Position numbers and translations under genes: made by a program. A DNA stretch of 14,067 nucleotides from Nitrosopumilaceae archaeon. GTDB taxonomy: Archaea > Thermoproteota > Nitrososphaeria > Nitrososphaerales > Nitrosopumilaceae. The stretch spans positions 1 to 14,067 of the forward strand of contig JAGWAW010000017.1 of assembly GCA_021296165.1 (NCBI GenBank). The letters run 5' to 3'. Of the stretch, positions 12,642 through 14,067 are shown piece after piece (within the stretch, counting starts at the first letter, position 1; each line of letters starts with the position of its first letter). The notes below the pieces were generated by a model that saw only the letters and a list, made by a program, of their open reading frames with translations, was not told where the DNA came from and made no database searches.

Positions 12642-12649
12642 CTATTATG
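12642..12649 (-). promoter_or_regulatory. TATA-like promoter of the zinc-ribbon gene
   Basis: The plus-strand sequence ctattatg (cataatag on the minus strand) is centred about 28 nt before the GTG at 12617, the same geometry as the other promoters in the window. Confidence 0.55.
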
Positions 12650-13087
12650 AGTTGTCCATCCAGCGCGGCACGCCTGAGGTCCAGGAGTGGCATCTGGAAT
12701 ATGCGCTGACAAGACAGCCTCGCAGTAGAGCCGACAGTTCTTGAGGGCAATCGCAAGACACAAGTCGGAAATTCGCGTACCGGTACCGGAGAGAAAATTG
12801 TGACGGTGCAGCCCCTATGAGAGGTCGGGCCACGCCAGGAGAATGCCGAAAGATTATCTGGCAAACACATAGAATCTGCGCGCCGCGCTCATGTCCTTCG
12901 TCGGCGAGGTTTGTCGTAGTCCGGCACCGAACAGCGCCGATCTGTGGATGCGGATCTGCGCGCCATGACGGCAAGGTGTACGCCCGGCGCCCCTCCCTAC
13001 AACTTCTGCCTAAGGGTGGCATGACCCGGATCCGCCTACACTGTCCTGGACGCCCTAGGCATGATCCAAGATTGGGAATCAAGCAGG
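12650..13087. other. Spacer without recognised feature
   Basis: Several long open frames cross this 440-base stretch on both strands, as expected from its base composition. None shows family motifs, a consistent promoter or a natural residue mix. No tRNA T-arm and no RNase P or SRP RNA signature were noticed. Confidence 0.4.
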
Positions 13088-13148
13088 CACCCTACACGGA
13101 CTAGCCGGCCACAATCACCCTACACGGACTAGCCGGCCACAATCACCC
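13088..13148. repeat. 28-bp tandem duplication, 2.2 copies
   Basis: Positions 13088-13115 and 13116-13143 are identical 28-bp units, starting caccctacacgg and ending ggccacaat, followed by a 5-bp partial third copy (caccc). The unit contains the palindromic ctagccggcc-type segment. On the minus strand each copy carries a TAG, and the stop codon of the neighbouring ORF (13129-13131) lies in the second copy. It looks like a recent slippage or duplication event. Confidence 0.9.
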
Positions 13149-13419
13149 AGCGGAACCCGAACCTCTTAATCAGGACGACCTGGCCGGCCACTCCACACAT
13201 TATTTCGCGGGAGTGGTCGCGCCATTCCAGCAGACTCTCATGCCAGTCCCAGTATGGAAGATTCTGGCCCCGGCTGGCGTTCTTGATGTGTGGGCATACT
13301 TTGGTATCCTGCGAGTCCTTCTGGGCCGGCGCCGGTTCCTGCCGGAGACACGATCCACAATTATATTCTGAGCGTGAAAATCCGGCCTCCTTGAGCGTAG
13401 TTTTCTTATTACGAATCAT
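13129..13419 (-). CDS. Hypothetical protein, 96 codons, Cys-containing
   Basis: I do not recognise this protein. From an ATG at 13419 it reads MIRNKKTTLKEAGFSRSEY, then C-G-S-C (21-24), K-V-C-P-H (41-45), an aromatic stretch LPYWDWHESLLEWRDHSRE and the hydrophobic end FGFRWVIVAG. The C-x2-C and C-x-H pairs could bind a metal. The ATG overlaps the stop of the upstream frame (13409-13669) by 11 nt, so the two may be translationally coupled or be one gene split by a frameshift. The frame also extends upstream to 13575, antisense-like in composition. No clear TATA box sits at 27 nt. The last codons lie in the 28-bp tandem duplication. Confidence 0.38.
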   Translation of the reverse strand: MIRNKKTTLKEAGFSRSEYNCGSCLRQEPAPAQKDSQDTKVCPHIKNASRGQNLPYWDWHESLLEWRDHSREIMCGVAGQVVLIKRFGFRWVIVAG

Positions 13420-13669
13420 GTCTCGGGTCGCCCCCAGGCGGGATGGAGCAGTCCAACCCCGGGACGGTCCAGCCGGTGTGGTACGCGCCGTGCCCCGCAG
13501 TAATGTAGGTGATCGCGCGCAGTCCCCGCGCATACCCCAAGGGACCGCGTCGCAGCAGTTCCAGTACAGGGCCATGATCCGGCAGATCCTCCGAAAGATC
13601 CGGAGACCACGTCGCAGAATGGTCGCTCCCGTTGACCTGTCTTTGCGGGATTGTCTTTTCTATGCCCAT
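13409..13669 (-). CDS. Hypothetical protein, 86 codons
   Basis: This frame is unrecognised. From an ATG at 13669 it reads MGIEKTIPQRQVNGSDHSAT, then DLPDHGPVLELLRRGPLGYA and LRAITYITAGHGAYHTGWTV, ending in a Gly/Pro-rich segment. Third codon positions are strongly G/C in the second half, like the real genes here. No family motif was identified; HGAYH could hold metal-binding His residues, but that is speculation. It overlaps the next frame by 11 nt. A weak AT-rich stretch lies upstream (about 13684-13691) at 15-22 nt rather than 27 nt. It may be a remnant or an ORFan. Confidence 0.35.
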   Translation of the reverse strand: MGIEKTIPQRQVNGSDHSATWSPDLSEDLPDHGPVLELLRRGPLGYARGLRAITYITAGHGAYHTGWTVPGLDCSIPPGGDPRHDS

Positions 13670-14067
13670 TCTGATCTAATTGATTGTTTAAGATTGAGAA
13701 GACACTTTGTACAACCCGTTACCTGTTCTCACGGAAAGAGTGCAGTTGCCATGGATTAAGTCTGCACAAAAATCAAAAAACAAGTACGCTGTCCGAAAAA
13801 AAATAAAAAAATGATTTTGATCGTGATGCATCACATGGGATATTGTGTGGTGGAATGATGGTTTTGCGGCCCGGGTGAGCCAACCCGGACCGGGCACGTA
13901 CGGCGCACCCTCCCCATAGTGATTTGGATAATGATTCGGATAAAAATTTGCGGTATTAAGATCGTATATGCTCTCGGCCATACCCAGACGCGCACGGATC
14001 ATCCCCGTGCTGCAGCCGCTTGGGCATGAACGCGAGGCGGGCCTGCGGCCATACCGGGACAGATCTT
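13670..14067. other. AT-rich right-edge region with a minus-strand frame open to the edge
   Basis: Position 13768 to about 13826 is very A-rich on the plus strand, in contrast to the rest of the window. The minus strand is open from the right edge to 13688 and includes MAESIYDLNTANFYPNHYPN, then a stretch rich in Phe and His encoded by the AT-rich tract. It could be the C-terminal part of a gene starting beyond the window, or chance. Two 11-bp direct repeats, gatttggataa and gattcggataa (13921-13931, 13933-13943), and a hairpin ccgggt/acccgg (about 13872-13889) are also present. Confidence 0.3.

Noticed and set aside
1..14067. CRISPR array, rRNA genes, or a complete defence or secretion system
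   Set aside because: No regularly spaced repeats, no rRNA sequence and no cas, restriction or toxin-antitoxin genes were recognised; the only defence-like trace is the truncated ATPase fragment.

Overview
The window looks like a GC-rich archaeal chromosome, most likely a marine Thaumarchaeote (Nitrososphaerota) close to Cenarchaeum symbiosum. The reasons are the archaeal RNA polymerase subunits N and K, an Alba chromatin protein, archaeal-type S13, S4 and S2, a translin-family protein, leaderless-looking promoters, and heavy use of ATA for isoleucine despite high GC. The species name is an inference; the archaeal assignment is solid.

Left edge (1-972): no intact gene. It holds two strong inverted repeats, the C-terminal remnant of an IS5-like DDE transposase (+), and a truncated AAA-type ATPase fragment (-), so it reads as a decayed mobile or accessory patch. 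Next on the minus strand come rpsM (S13), rpsD (S4) and glmS as one tight operon, transcribed leftwards from a promoter near 3745. A separate minus-strand gene (3915-4562) encodes a 215-residue protein whose layout suggests a divergent sliding clamp (PCNA fold).

Centre (4850-9827): a plus-strand translin-family gene runs at its 3' end into a convergent tRNA-Leu(GAG). A 51-bp gap with one palindromic TATA element then separates the tRNA from the divergent operon rpoN - eno - rps2 - MEMO family. S-adenosylhomocysteine hydrolase follows under its own promoter. The core therefore joins transcription and translation components (RpoN, S2, tRNA) with central metabolism (enolase, SAH recycling, and GlmS for UDP-GlcNAc precursors).

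Right part (9828-14067): a 500-bp spacer, an HTH regulator with a C-terminal Cys/His cluster, a convergent Alba-family gene with altered DNA-contact residues, an Rpb6/RpoK gene with a long acidic N-terminus, and a small zinc-ribbon protein. Between and beyond these the sequence is gene-poor, with a possible small RNA, a 28-bp tandem duplication over the stop codon of a small overlapping ORF pair, and an AT-rich tract near the right edge.

Nine of the ten genes or operons that begin a transcription unit have a TATA-like box centred 26-30 nt before the chosen start codon (counting the tRNA 5' end as a start, all ten do). This identifies GTG and TTG starts and outlines the transcription units.
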